DNA of 64,000 nucleotides, taken from contig JAZHRO010000012.1 in assembly GCA_037157565.1 (NCBI GenBank), positions 8,334,501 to 8,398,500 of the forward strand, written 5' to 3'. Numbering within the stretch: the stretch's first letter is position 1; every line of letters starts with the position of its first letter. Below are positions 30,914 to 43,090 of this stretch, piece after piece. This DNA comes from Thalassia testudinum (taxonomy: Eukaryota > Streptophyta > Magnoliopsida > Alismatales > Hydrocharitaceae). A program made the translations under genes and the position numbers. The notes under the pieces were generated by a model that did no database searches, was not told where the DNA came from, and saw only the letters and a list, made by a program, of their open reading frames with translations.

Positions 30914-33063
30914 TGTTGGAGAAAATAATGCCTTTTGTTATTGAAAAGAGAACCCTAACCCTCTTTTTCTAGAGAATTGGGTTAACAAATTACTTAGTAA
31001 ACCCAATAGAAATAGGAAATAGAAACAAGAATACTAAAACAGGAATCAAGACTCTCAAACTTAACTAAATAGACTAACTTAACTAAGCTAGGACTATTTA
31101 TTAATTAATCATAATACTCTTAACACTTTCTTAATACTCTAACACTCCCACTCAAGTTGGAGCATGGCTAATGCCTAACTTATTACAATAAACAAAATTA
31201 GACTCTCCCCTAATGTAGACATACAAAGGAGTAGGTAGGAAATTAGTAGAAGTAGGCAGTACTCAGTGTCAGGGTGGGAGACAATACTAAGCAAGCAAGT
31301 AGTAGTAGGTATGGTAGAGGAATCTTGCTCAAATCCCCCATTAGTCATCGACTTCCACAAAGAAGCCAATTGGTGCATCAAAAGGTCCAGCACACTGATT
31401 AAAAGAGGCAGTAAGGGTAGGGGCTGCAAGTACCCTATAGTAATAGCAGCAATGGAGGAGGATGTCTCGCTCCTTAGTAGGGATCTCAGACACTCCAACT
31501 CCACCGTAGTAACATGTATAGGAGACTGTTCTAAGGCAGTCTCAGGTGTAGGAGTCTCAATCGACATCTGATTGGCTCGAGCAAGCTTGCCTAACTTCTC
31601 CCAGCACTTCTCGGATGGATGGTTTGTCTACTTGCAATGAATGTAGGGAGAGTAGATACGACCACGAGCACGACCACTAAAGTAACCACCTTCCCGCTAA
31701 AGACAATGAGGGCAAAGGTGTCAGGGAAAAGAATAGTAGTATCAATCAGGACATCTACATCAATCTTCTAAAGACGGCTGTAGATGACCTCCAGATCAAA
31801 AATAGCATTAAACAACAAAAGTTTGTCCTTGGCTAATTGGTAACATAGACCTAGACTGTCAAGGAACTGATATGTCTACCACTTTGCCTTTTAAGTAATA
31901 TGTGCATTGCAACAAGAGAGCTGAACGGCTACAACTTCCTCGTAGAGGTACTCCATGGTTGTTTACTAATCGACCAACAACAAGTCTCTTGATTAGTGGA
32001 CTAAATCCAATGATAGATATCAGCCAACCTAGAGTCATTCAACCCCTGGGAATACTTCTTGGCCAGGTTGTCCTAGATGCCTTTTGTGTTCTTGTACAAC
32101 ATATTTTCCGCAATCTTCGGCTTTATGTTGTTCATGAGCCAATTCATGAGCACATGGTTGTCTTGCTCCCACTTGTTGTAGTCCTCGTCCTTGATGTCTG
32201 ATTCCTCCTTGGTCAGGATGTAGAGTTTCTTTTGGCCTCTAATGAAGATCTTGAAGGCTCTAAACCAAAGGATATAATTCTAGGTACCATTAAGTTTGAT
32301 AGAGGTGCCCTGAATGACGACAACAATAGTGGATGCAAAAGTCTTGGCATCCGCAGAGGAAAAGGATCCAAGTGTCATCATGTTGAGAAGCAGAGAGATT
32401 CACACAAATAATAGAGAAGGGTCACATGCCAGAGGCATGCAACTGAGGGGCAGAAGCCACACACATGGGATGTGCAACAGAGGCAGCAGGCAGCAGGCCA
32501 AGGCAACGTAACACGTGTATTGCGTGTGTAAGAGCAGAGCATACATGTGCAGTGGCATGAGCAGAGGGGGATCACACATGTGCGGGCAAGAGGAGGCATG
32601 CATGTCAGTTGCACACTGCAGGAAAAGGCCTACGCACAGTGGTGCATGGGCAAGAATGTGTACTTAGTGGCACGTGCATTTGTTGTGCGTTGTAGGAATA
32701 AGCCTACATGAAATGGTGTGTAGGCAAGCCATGTGCTTGGTGGTGTGCGGAGGGTGGGGGAGGCCTAAGTAGGAGATGAAGCACATAGGGAGAGGCGAGG
32801 GGACTTTTCAGGAATCAGGAATCCCGCTCTAATATCATGTTGAAGAAAATAATGCCTTTTGTTATTGAAAAAAGAACCCTAACCTCCTTTATATAGAGAG
32901 TTGGGTTAACAAATTATATAATAAACCCAATACGAATAGGAAATAGAAGCAAGAAAACTAAAACTGGACTTGGGACTCTCAAACTTAACTAAATGGACTA
33001 AATTAAACTAAGACTCTTTACTAATTAATCCTAATACTCTAACACTTCCCCAATACTCTAACA
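30914..33063 (-). mobile_element. Gag-only LTR element (LARD-like), minus strand
   Basis: The left LTR is 30914-31144 and the right LTR 32838-33063 (TGTTGGAGAAAATAATG / TGTTGAAGAAAATAATG ... CTCTAACA). Flanks gttag (30909-30913) and gtaag (33064-33068) are a likely 5-bp duplication with one change. On the minus strand the primer site is TGATATTAGAGCGGG (32837-32823), and the purine tract, ending in gtggga, precedes the left LTR. The internal 1.69 kb has only a gag remnant. It splits Copia E gag just before its zinc knuckle. Confidence 0.85.
31175..32290 (-). pseudogene. Gag of the minus-strand LARD-like element
   Basis: On the minus strand, about 32270-32030 carries a UBN2 block: HVLMNWLMNNIKPKIAEN, MLYKNTKGIWDNLAKKYSQG, then SRLADIYHWI. 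A knuckle remnant (QTNHPSEKCWEKLGKLARAN) lies near 31600-31570, and an open stretch of 130 codons follows (31567-31175). Its knuckle region closely resembles that of Copia C at about 10690, suggesting Copia C-like elements as the source. There is no pol. Confidence 0.65.
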
Positions 33064-34253
33064 GTAAGCACTATCATAAGATTAACCATAAATCTGTCTG
33101 TTGCTAGGATAAATATGGACAGACCACAAGCAAATCAAAATATAACCAAGGGATCTGTTTCAACTGAGGAGCACATAACCACCTAAAGACTGCATAATTT
33201 TTTTGTTTTAAAGTAAGACTGCTTAACTACAATGTTGATTGGGGCATCCATTACCCCATTTACTTCTGTTACCCTTATTGCATCTACTGCCTCTTCTAAT
33301 TGAAAAAAACACCGCAAAAATTAAAAACACATCAATTACCACTACTTTATTGCTGAGAAATGACAATGCATTAGCTAATCCAGATCAAATGAATTACAAA
33401 TTCAGGTGTTTCTTTACACATTTCTTGTAGTACTTAACATTTTGAGTCACTTCAAGAATTGGTTATGGTTTTTGATGTTAAAGTTGCTAACAGTTCTCCT
33501 TATCATATGACAAATACGGTCATATCTGCATGAATCCATCCCTTACATTACCTTATGTCCTCCAGGCATCACAATTTAAACTCAAACATTTATTTATTAG
33601 TGAACTGACTAAAGCTCTTACCTATCATGATACTTTTTATTTTTTTTGGAAAGAAATCATGCTACTTTTTATTCAATTCATATTGCGTTGTAGGACCTCT
33701 TAACAACGAAGATGGTACATGGAAGCTGTGGAATAAGATGGATTCAACTACCTTTCTCGTTTAGAGCTAACTTCACCAATTGCTTCAACCAGTAATGCCT
33801 CTACCATGCAATGGAATCAACAACTAGCACCTGCAAGTCTACCAATACTTTAATGGATATTTCGAAATTTGCAGTCTATTGAATCCTTGAAATATGGTGC
33901 CTATCAACTTGGGAAGCATCTTAGGTCCAACTACAATCCTAGAGTCAATAAAGGAGTTTATTACCTTTTCCTTAGTGTAAACAGACATATAAGGTTCCAA
34001 GTGCATAAGTAGCTGCCATAGTTTTTTATGTTCCCTTATTTTGATGAATGACTATACTCTAGTTCCTTGTTCTTTTAAAATGAAGGAAAAGTCTCTAAAT
34101 CTTAAGATTGGTAAGAACTTCCTTGCTAAAATAAAGGCTCAATTTGCAATATGTATTCATGTGTTATTGCCATGGAGTTTGCCCAAAGAATTATGATTTC
34201 TTGTATTAGGATAACTCAGAAAAATTGTATTGCTAAAAAAATTGTGATCTTTT
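33064..34253 (+). pseudogene. Copia E zinc knuckle, protease and integrase remnants
   Basis: The knuckle lies at 33066-33127 (C-x-H-Y-x-K-x-N-H-x4-C-W, a decayed CCHC with the second Cys replaced by Tyr). The protease region near 33450-33510 reads QELVMVFDVKVANSSPYHMTN, where the D-S-G triad has become D-V-K. The following integrase text (34040-34200) is heavily shifted. It ends in the LINE tail duplication at 34237-34253. Confidence 0.5.
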
Positions 34254-34473
34254 TTTTTTTTTTTTTGAAAAGGGAAAGGATAGTCACATGAGAGTGTTCC
34301 AAAGTAATAAAAGGCTTAAAATATCACGATACACGTTATACACAAAAAGAGTCTCCTTCCTTAAGATAACCTTATTTCTTTGAAGCCAAATGGCCCAATG
34401 AATGGCAAAAGGCACTAGCCTTTCTTTTCTTGATCTAAACATGCCTCGCCACATAGACTTGCAGAAGCCATGC
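34254..34473 (-). mobile_element. LINE 3' tail, 220 bp, with 17-bp TSD
   Basis: T-run (34251-34266) followed by gaaaagggaaaggatagtc, the 3' end signature of the local L1 family. The direct repeat aaaaattgtgatctttt (17 bp) lies at 34237-34253 and 34474-34490. The minus strand encodes FRSRKERLVPFAIHWAIWLQRNKVIL, the end of ORF2. A severely 5'-truncated insertion. Confidence 0.85.
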
Positions 34474-34565
34474 AAAAATTGTGATCTTTTGCACGTGGCA
34501 TGTACTCTTATGTTTCAAATGAACATCCCAAAATTCTTCTAGGTGGATGTTGTTCTCACTGCTTG

Positions 34566-34628
34566 CTTTTCCCTTTCTTGAAAAGTGAAAGGGTAGCCAT
34601 TCAAGAACAGTGACTACCCAAATATATT
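34566..34628 (-). mobile_element. 63-bp micro-LINE tail with 8-bp TSD
   Basis: Direct repeats actgcttg at 34558-34565 and 34629-34636. The 63-bp insert carries the LINE 3' signature 'cttgaaaagtgaaagggta' and a gggtagcc...gtgactaccc inverted repeat. The Copia integrase frame reads straight across if the insert and one repeat are ignored (VDVVLTAC before, NLIN after). There is no A/T homopolymer, unlike the larger tails. Confidence 0.75.
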
Positions 34629-34639
34629 ACTGCTTGTAA

Positions 34640-35022
34640 TCTCATCAATCCATCTCTTCTTCCATCTTGCATGGTAAAATTCCCTTGTCTTACTTTGTCC
34701 GACAAAGATGGCTTTGTACTAATACAGTAAGATTTCGGATGTATTTGCTTACATCATATCTTTCCCAAAAAAAAACCTATTGAGTTACTCTGTGAAGTAT
34801 ATTCTACTCAGGTACTTTCAAATACAAAAGGTTGGTGGTGCTATAATCCTGATATGCATAAATACTATTTGAGCATTGACACGACCTTTGAGAATATACC
34901 TCTCAAGTCAAGGATGGATACTGAAGCCCAACCACTTAAGGGCACTCCTTTTCGCATGCCTATGTGTCCTCAAAATCAGCCTCCTACTTCAGCATCACCA
35001 CCACCAACTGCCCTAAGAAACC
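34640..35022 (+). pseudogene. Copia E integrase C-terminal region
   Basis: Text such as KVGGAIILI/GWRCYNPDMHKYY (34830-34865) and SIDTTFENIP matches the Copia 'KGYRCY.P...RYYVS.DVTF.E' block, then a Pro/Ser-rich hinge. It ends at a LINE poly(T) at 35023. Confidence 0.6.
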
Positions 35023-35122
35023 TTTTTTTGAAAAGCCAAAGGATAATTATCCAAGTGATAACCACCACACATTCATTTCATTCCACAAAAATGAATTACA
35101 TTCGAAGTTACAAAATAGATCC

Positions 35123-35446
35123 TCAGAACTCCACCTGGGAAGAAATGGAAGGGACACAATTTTCAACATAGGGTCTCTCCCCCCTAAAGATCACCCCATT
35201 TCTTCCCAGCCAGACACCCCACAAGACTACCAGGACCTTTACCCTATCCTTCCTGGATCTAAAAGAGATTCCTCCATCCTGGGCATTTCCCCTGCTGAAT
35301 GAAGACCAGAAGCTAGCCATGTCCCGATGGGCGATCCAATCGATCCCCATCCTCTGCCACACCTGCACTATAAACAGACATTGAAAAAATAGATGTTGGA
35401 TGTCTTCCTTCAATCCTTTACAAAGGAGACAATTCAAATCATCCAT
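35123..35446 (-). pseudogene. LINE zf-RVT domain and C-terminus
   Basis: Begins DDLNCLLCKGLKEDIQHLFF with C-x2-C and then H-LFFQC (C-x2-C...H-x4-C pattern) at residues 5-24. VWLGRNGVIFRGERPYVEN, the L1 C-terminal patch, follows. The same patch is seen at 11377-11622 and 11639-11911, so these LINEs are one family. A C-terminal domain of ORF2, probably a nucleic-acid-binding element. Confidence 0.75.
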
Positions 35447-36376
35447 CTAGGCCCATCTCGCTCTCCACTGCTTTGTCATAATCATCCCTCTTTTCACCAA
35501 CCAGGCGAAGATCTTCACCTTCAGCAGGCACTCTGCCACCCAAAGCAATCTGCAGTCTTAATAAATCGACATTTGAGTTGACCACTCTATTACCTAATCA
35601 ATGGAAGACCTTTGCCATAGAGAATTCTCCCTCTTCCCATGAGTATGACTCACCACCCTCCTTTGGCTCCCATCCTTCTAGCTCCTGCAGCAAGGAGATC
35701 TTCAATTTTTAGGCCCCCCCCGAAATATTGGGCACCAGGCCCCTGTCCAGCAATCTCCCATTGAGGCCGAAGGGTCCACCACTCCCCTAAAGAGGCGAGG
35801 ATATCTGTCATCGAGAGTTGAGCCGACCCCCTGCCAGTCATCCTACCAGAACTGGAAAACATTTCCCTCCCCTAGTGTAGGGGCAAAGAAAGCCCGCACC
35901 TTCCCTGCCACCGTCGCCAACCCCCTAAGAAAGAAAGAGGCCTCGGGAGGAGGGGACTCCAAGGGCCCCCAAGAAAGGAAAGGAAGGGCCCGTAGCAGCT
36001 CCGCATGACATCACCAAACAACCCCTGCTCACGGGCCACGACCCACCAATTTGGCAATCCACTTTGCAAGGAGGTTGACATTCACCATGTCCACATCCCT
36101 AACCCCCAGGCCCCTCCTACACCGGCCTACAGACCTCCTCCCAAGCCATCAACCTCACGCCCTTCCCTGTCATCCCCCATTAGACCAAAAAAAATCCCTC
36201 ATCAACCTGGAGACTTTCTTCTCAATTTGTCGCGGCATCCTAAAAACTGAGAGGAAATACGATGGTATGGATGCCAGAACAGCCTTCAATAGAGCTAATC
36301 TCCCTCCTCTAGACAATAATCTAGATGACCACCTTGCCAATCCTTTTTCCATCCTCTCTAGCAAAGGGAGCCAATC

Positions 36377-37400
36377 CTACAACCTAAGGCGCCGATCTAA
36401 CAGCAGGAGGCCCAAATACACTAGCGGCAAGGAGCCCACATCTGTCCCTAATGCACCACCCACCGTCACCACTTCCTCAACTACCATGTTCATCGGGATA
36501 AATGTTGACTTCTGGTAATTGATCTGCAACCCTGATGCCACGCCAAAAAGCTCCAAGATGATTCTCATCCTCCTAGCCTCCAGACTTGCTCCTTCAACAA
36601 GAAACAGGTTATCATTAGCATATTGTAGAATCGCTGTCTCCCTATCTTCCCCAGCCAGAAAGCCTCTAGTTAAACCCCTATCACAGGCCTTGTGAGCTAC
36701 TCTCGCCAAAGCATCTGCCGCAAGTACAAACAACATAGGTGCAAGAGGGCATCCCTGTCTGACCCCCCCTTTTAGGCTGCACCTAACCTCCCGTTGGATT
36801 CCCATTGATCAGAACCGAGAAGGATGTCGTCATCACACACATCTTCATCCAATCGATCCACACTATGGGAAAGCTCCTCAGCAAGGAAGCCCATAGGAAA
36901 TCCCACTGCATTGAGTCGTATGCTTTGCTGAAGTCCACCTTCCACAGAAATGCCTATTTCTTCTCCCTCTTCCAAGTGGCCAACGCCTTCATAGTGACAA
37001 TAAAACCATCCAGGATTCCTCTCCTTGGAACGAAAACTGTTTGAACAGGGAAAATCAAGTCTCCAAGAAGGTCCCTGAGCCTGTTCGCCAAGACCTCGGC
37101 GACAATAAGGTAGAAAGTAATCAAGAGTACAATCGGACGGAAGTCTTAGATCGCTTCTGCACCTCCTTCTTAGGCAACAAAAACATGTAATATCTATTCA
37201 ACTTGTCAAACCCCCTGTTCCTAGTCGCGAACTCCATCATCTGCACCACCCCCGTCCCACCAAGGTCCAGAATTCTGTAAAGAGGAAGACAGGGAAACCA
37301 TCTGGGTGAGGGCATCCATCTACATTCAAACCCCAAACCGCCCGCCCCACCTCATCTTTCGAGAAGCCAGCCGTGAGGCCCTCCGCCTGGTCCTCAGTGA
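36377..37400 (-). pseudogene. LINE reverse transcriptase, broken
   Basis: 36805-36377 has GVRQGCPLAPMLFVLAADAL (box 4) and the catalytic box as LQYANDNLFLVEGASLEARR, where the usual YADD is YAND, so a catalytic Asp is lost. It then reads GLQINYQKSTFIPMN. The upstream text at 37400-36810 holds the fingers region in pieces (DEVGRAVWGLNVDG, then LPKKEVQKRSKTSVR). One or more frameshifts separate them. Both the substitution and the shifts make it inactive. Confidence 0.75.
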
Positions 37401-37452
37401 TACATCGCACATCCTCCCCCCTCCACCACCAACAACCCCTGCTGCGCCTGCC

Positions 37453-40038
37453 TGTTGAAATGACCTAGGGACCGTCGGGGGAATGCTTATTTTCTTTGGG
37501 GTGGTTTTTGAAAATTTCACACGAAGTGGGAGGAAGTGTGGGGGTTGAACTGTAATTTTTTAAGGGCCCACATGACCTAAAACCTACCCTAACGGCCCTA
37601 AAACCCTACCCCCCAAAACCCTCCTCGTTTCCAGCGTCGCACACATCCCCACCCAAACCTCCTTGAGCTCAGCACCACTATGGGACGGGAGAGGGCAGGC
37701 CACCGTCGTTCCTCCCTTCTTCCTCTCTTCTTTTGTTTTACCTCTACATCGCATGAAAGAGAGAGAGAGAGTAAGAGACTGTGAGAAGGCGGGAGAGAGA
37801 GGAGCGGCGGAACAGGCGAGGAGAGCATGCGCGGTGCAAGGCACTGCAAACGCGGATCGCAAGCCAAACGCGTCACGTTCGATGCATGGAGCAGGCACAG
37901 CTCACGAGGCGGAGGCAAGCCCTGCGTTCATCGGACATTTGCATCATTCTGCGGATGGTCGGGATGAGCTTTGGACGTCCGAGGATGCACGAGGCACAAG
38001 GCGAGCCTGCCCGAGGTGTCTGCAGTGAGGATAGGCTCGAGGTGCATGCATCGTAGGGAAGCAACACTCGCACAGAGCGACCGCGAGGGGAAGTGTGTGC
38101 ACACAGTGCTCGAGATACTTTCGGACGTCTAAAAGTGGTTCCAGACATCCAGATAGAGCCTCGGACAATTGAAAGTAGCAGCAGACGTTGGGGAAGGAAC
38201 GAAGGCTTTAGGCGAGCCTCTGGGTGAGTTTAAGATGTCTAGGATGCACTCCGGATATCTGATAGCAGTGAGAGGCACGCTCTTGCTGCAGACAGGCGAC
38301 CAGTCCAACCAGACCAAGCCCGCCTGGTCTAGTTTAAGTGAACCAGGACCTTTTCAAGACCGGTTTAGGGTTCGTTCAGTCTCCGAATCACGTAAGGTAT
38401 CGACGGAAAGCTAGTGGAATTTCCCATGTTTTGACATCTGTTTCATCACGTTTTGAGTCTGTTAGGTATACTGAAAAATTGGATTTAAGCATCTAATGTC
38501 CGTTGGGGACTTTGGTTGACACAGGTCACCCATCTGGGGCACGTGCAGGACCCGCGAAGGCATCAAGATCGATTTCTCATGCCCCTATACCTCCCGTACA
38601 CCTAGGTAGAGTGGCTCTTCTTGTCCCGATGTAGGTAGTTCCATTTTGAATGTATGTTACAAGTAACTACTTAATGAATTATTGCGATTTCTGTAAATGC
38701 ATTTGTCAATGAAATCGATAACTACCTTGTCTTATAGACTCACACACGTGCATGCTCTAACTCTTAGTATATAAGCTTTATACTTGTTATCCATGTGAGT
38801 AACAATTAATTCTGGTTGTAAGAAATGATCATCCTAACAGTTGAGATCAAAGCTTTTACTGTAATGCACTTAGTTATCTACTTCTATGTTTAAAATCTAA
38901 ATATGAATGGAGATGCCTGTTATTCGCTGGTGCTTGAAACAGAATTAAAGGAATTATAAATGAATCTTAGAGAAAACTAGAAGAATAGCATATCCGTTAT
39001 AGTATGAAATTCTGATAATGATGAAATGATTCACCTAATGTGAGCCACGACTGTTGTTTGGGTTCTAATATGGGAATGAGCTAGCCCTCGGGTATACACG
39101 TATCGAAGAGAGCTAATCACCTTTTGTGTAGGGAGAGAGCTAGCCTTCCCTTGGGTTGGGACCCAGGGTAGAAATGGCCTTCCTACACCGACTCCTATTA
39201 GGCTTACAAGGCCAACCAGGATAGTCAGGCGAAGGTACACAGACTAGTGAGGGATGCAGCCCCTATTCTATTCTGTGTTGTATAGCTTAGAGCGTACCCC
39301 TTAATGGAAATGACTGACCGCGTGTCAGTGTGGGGTAGCTCCCCGTGCATTTATCGAGCGTGTCGTAGTCACCGCTACGTCGCGACAATGACCCCAGGGT
39401 GGTAAATCGGGTATAGGACAAATGCGGGGTGTTCTCTCGGCCAAGAGAGCACCACGTGCACATTCTGCATCGCGGGAAAACTGCAGCAAGATTATTCCGA
39501 TAGGGAACATGTGAATCAAGAGATAATGGGACCTTTTGTAAGAATAACTGAAATCACAAAAAGCCTAATACCTAGAAAAGGAAATAAAACATGAAAATGC
39601 CTGAACGTATATTTGCTACTCTACTCAGCTTTTGCTGACGTTTACTACTTGTGTCCAAGATAGGGAGGTGAGCAGCCAGTTCCACCGGCTGCAGAGAGAG
39701 CTGGGCCTAACCGAGCCCAGCCTTAGTTGTTCTACTTCTTTTCTGTTGTAGGTCGATTCTCCCTTTGTTATCGTGAGTATCTATTTTGGAACATGTAGTT
39801 CAATTTCCATTTTATCAGTAAGTTGTAATGGCTATGTTGTAATCGTACTTTTTTCTTGTGAAACATGTTTTTCCGTTATAGACGCTTTACAGATATCAGT
39901 CTTTTATTCATTCTTCTAGTTATACTACATGTGTGGAAATTGTTATGGGTTGATGTACTTCTCGTTGGACGACAGAGTCTTGGGTTAGTCGAGGCGATCC
40001 GACCCAGGTTCCATGTGAAGCTGGTTCAAGTCGTAACA
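37453..40038. mobile_element. 2.6-kb solo-LTR-like insertion (probable Ty3 Del/Tekay LTR)
   Basis: The LINE coding text stops at 37452 and resumes after 40038. Between lies a TG...CA-bounded block, TGTTGAAATGACCTAGGG ... GGTTCAAGTCGTAACA. It is G/C-rich in its first 1.1 kb, with overlapping open frames on both strands but no protein I recognise. A promoter-like 'gtatataagctttatac' occurs near 38767. Length, ends and the 'gaccccagggtggtaaa' type text recall LTRs of large Ty3/gypsy chromoviruses; that family call is inference. The 5-bp flanks (ctgcc, cttgt) do not match, so a duplication is not shown. Confidence 0.5.
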
Positions 40039-40039
40039 C

Positions 40040-41248
40040 TTGTGAATTCTCTGAAGTAATCTGCTGCAACTGACCAACCTCCTCCCTACCTGAGAAAGTC
40101 TCCCCGTGAATCAGTAGCTTCTCTATCCAGTTTCTCCTCCTGGCGGACGCCATTTGCTGGAAGAATCTGGTATTAGAGTCGCACTCCATCCACTTCTGTC
40201 TCGATCTCATTTTCCACTCCACCTCTTCTTTCCTGTCCTCCTGCATCACTCGTGTCATCTTCGTCCTAATCTCCCTATCCTCAACCAAGATAGGGGCTTG
40301 GTCCTCTTATCTGTCGATCCTAGTGATCTCCACCAAAGCCTTTTCCTTTCTACCCCTCCTGGCTGCCTTAATTTCTTTCTTATACGACTTCAGGTGATCC
40401 CGCAGCATAGTCAACTTCTTTGCTAGACGAAGCATAGCTGATCCCTCCACCTCAAAAGAGTTCCATCTCTCCACCATACTCCAGAACCCCTCCTCCAACA
40501 GCCATAATCTGTTAAACTTGAAGTAGGTGCCACAGTGCACCCCCTCATTAGGTCGCCACATAAGGGGTGTATGATCTAAGAAAAGCCTCTCTAAGGGAGA
40601 CACCTCCGCCAAAGGGGATGCCTCTACCATCTCCACATTGGAGAGAAATTTGTTAATCCCGAACATCTGATTGCAGTTGTTCCTCCATGTGTACGAACAG
40701 GACGTCGAGATCAAACCTATGAGGCCATGCGTAGCAACAAACTCCACAAAAGTAGCAGATCTAGGATCTTGTCTCCCCTGCCCACCAAGTCAGTCTTCCG
40801 TCTATAGAGTGATGTTGAAATCTTCTCCAAGCAGCCAGGGACATCCATGGTAGTCTGCGGCCACTAAGGTGAGTTCCTCCCACATCAACCCTCTCACCTA
40901 AGCATCTGTTGGTCCATACACTCCCGTGATCGTCATCCTGGCACCTCCCAGTTTCCAAACCAGTCTAGCAAAGATGATGTGCTCACCAGTAAAGCATGAA
41001 TCTAAGGAGAAAACATCTTCCCACTATCCCAGTATTTATCCTCCTAAGCAGCCAACCACTCCAATAGATTGAAACCCCTCCATCAATGAGCCCTCGATCT
41101 CCCTCCAAGTCCTAGCATCACAGCCGGATAGTTTCGTTTCCTGTAGTAACACAACGTCCGCTTTCCACAGGCGAATGTAGTGCCCCAGTGACACCCTCCT
41201 TGACAAGTTGTTGAGACCCCGCACGTTCCATATAACAACTCCATTCAT
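40040..41248 (-). pseudogene. LINE endonuclease and linker
   Basis: 41248-41036 has WNVRGLNNLSRR and VVLLQETKLSG, the APE-type endonuclease start. 40958-40761 has the next block in pieces: GVYGPTDA is visible across frames near 40920, and a GDFN-like block appears as LLGEDFNI near 40820. 40747-40307 and 40288-40040 form the linker. All is broken by stops. In an active copy it would nick target DNA. Confidence 0.65.
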
Positions 41249-41479
41249 CTAGGACAAGTAGAGGCATCCCTCATCGTCGGTTGGAAGCCAAATGCTTCTG
41301 TTGTCCGATGCATTTCTTCATTCTAATAAAGGTTAACCACCATGGACTTGAAGTCTTACCCCATGAATTGCCTCGTTACCCACTGCAGAACTTCTTACTA
41401 CCATCGAGAATCTTGAACCACCCACCAAATCTACTTCAATTAAAGGAAATTCAAACTTTAAGTTAGATAATTTGTCACA

Positions 41480-43085
41480 TAATGATCTATGTCCCCTTAT
41501 TGCCCTTTGGAAAGGAACTCATCAATAACCTTATCTCTTGTTTTATGCCTCTCTCGCTCGAGCTTTGGAGCATGGTAGGTTATCCTTTCAATTGACCATA
41601 TTCCTGTTCCACATTCTCATGTGTTTCCTTCTTAAAAACCTCCCATAGAAGAAGAAATATCTACTTTCCAATCCCAAGGTACTTGTGAGTTGGGTGATGC
41701 CCCCCTTGGGGAAGAGAGTGTTGGCTGCCGTAAGATTTTCATCATTAAATATTTTCCTAATGGATCTATTGAGAGGTTGAAGACTCGATTTGTTGCAAAA
41801 GGCTACACACAAACTTATGACATTGGCTATTTTGAAACTTCTCACCCATCATATGGCACCTTACAATCAATTGTAAATGGCATATTAACAAACTCGATTG
41901 AAATGCCTTTCTTTATGGCGACCTCATAGAGGAGATATACATGCAACAACCTCCTATACTAGTCATTGAAAGGGACAGCAGTCAAAAGGTCTCTCAATTA
42001 CAAAAATCCATTGGTTTTAAGTAGAGCTTGCGTGTGCAGATAAATTGAGTGCAGCAGTTGATTGTTATGGTTTTTTCTAATATTTTGTGCATCACTTTAA
42101 TTTGTTGTCCATGATTCTGATTACATGATCCTCATTGTATATGTTGAGATATTCTTCTACCTGGTAATGACATATCATGAACAACAAACACCAAGAAGTT
42201 CCTTCCGTCACAAACCTGTTAAAGAGATCTCAGTAGCCTTAATTGTTATGTGTTGGATACTCTTCATGAGCAAGAATGCTAAGTGCTCCTTACCCTTGTA
42301 CCAGATTTTATGTAGACTTGTTAGGAAAAGTTTTATATATGACAGAGTCACCTATTATTTTTCTTTGGTCACATTAGCCAGTTGAAATAGGCATGGGAAG
42401 ATGCATGCCAAATTTTAAGATGCCTTAAATCATCTCCATGTCCATGAAATAAACTTATTTGTTTACAATGATGGGCATCTTCAAGTTCACTGATTCTCAA
42501 ATGAAGATTATGTCATTGCTCACGAAAATAGGTTGCTGACCCACTTTCTATGCTTCTATTATGGGGACCTAAAACCTCGAGAAGCAAGAAGAATGCTTTC
42601 TTCACATCTAGTGCAAAGTCGAAATACAAGAGTTCGCTTATACAGCTTGTAAGCTTCTCCAAAATAGAATTTAAACCATCCTTTCATTGCATGAGACAAA
42701 ACTAGAATTAGACCTTTGAAATAATCAATGTAAGCTTATCATGAGTCAGGTGGAGTTAGACCTTTGAAATGATCAATGTAAGTTTATCATGAGTCAGGTG
42801 GAGTCATTACTTTAAAGCCTTAGAGTACAGATGGAAAAGCATAATCCTATTGTTTGTGTGAACTGCCACCTTTCTTACAAATAAGCTTCCTTTCCATGAA
42901 TATATAAAGCACATAAAGGCTGGCTGCAACTTTATCACAAATGCAATTCTCTAATGCTAGATTTCTACCCCATATTTGACTATAGAGAATTAGTTGGCTA
43001 ACATCTTCACCAAAGCTTTTCCATGCTGTCCTTAATTGTTATTCTCTCCAAGCTAAGCAATAAGGATCTACATGCTCCAGCCCGA
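41480..43085 (+). pseudogene. Copia E RT and RNase H remnant
   Basis: The hinge patch ends PLIALRKGT (41500). RT includes RLKTRFVAKGYTQTYDIGYFET (41776-41840) and, in shifted text, the palm. The catalytic region at 42137-42160 is YVEIF (YVDD expected). RNase H text at 42400-43080 is poor. A 48-bp tandem duplication (42708-42803) adds further damage. Ends LYAPARGEY near 43068. Confidence 0.65.
42708..42803. repeat. 48-bp tandem duplication
   Basis: Two adjacent copies of a unit beginning ttagacctttgaaat, each ending gagtcaggtggag, differ at about two positions (aataatc/aatgatc, aagctt/aagttt). Located in the RNase H remnant of Copia E. Confidence 0.85.
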
Positions 43086-43090
43086 GGAGA

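Larger units (their letters stand above)
35023..41270 (-). mobile_element. L1 LINE with whole ORF2 region, split by a 2.6-kb insertion
   Basis: The tail complement T7 at 35023-35029 is followed by 'gaaaagccaaaggataattatcc...gataaccacc', the family 3' structure. On the minus strand ORF2 starts near 41248 (MNGVVIWNVRGLNNLSRR...VVLLQETKLSG, the endonuclease Asn and Glu boxes). It continues through the endonuclease (40958-40700), linker (40288-40040, with SNTRFFQQMASARRRNWI), RT (about 37400-36380) and zf-RVT (35446-35123). ORF1 is absent, so the copy is 5'-truncated near the ORF2 start. A 2586-bp foreign block (37453-40038) splits linker from RT. Stops are many. No clear target duplication was identified. 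Confidence 0.8.

Noticed and set aside
37663..38148. Overlapping G/C-rich open frames on both strands (up to 121 codons) that look like genes
   Set aside because: They lie within a TG...CA-bounded insertion in a LINE, have no family motif, and open on both strands because of high G/C. Treated as solo-LTR sequence.
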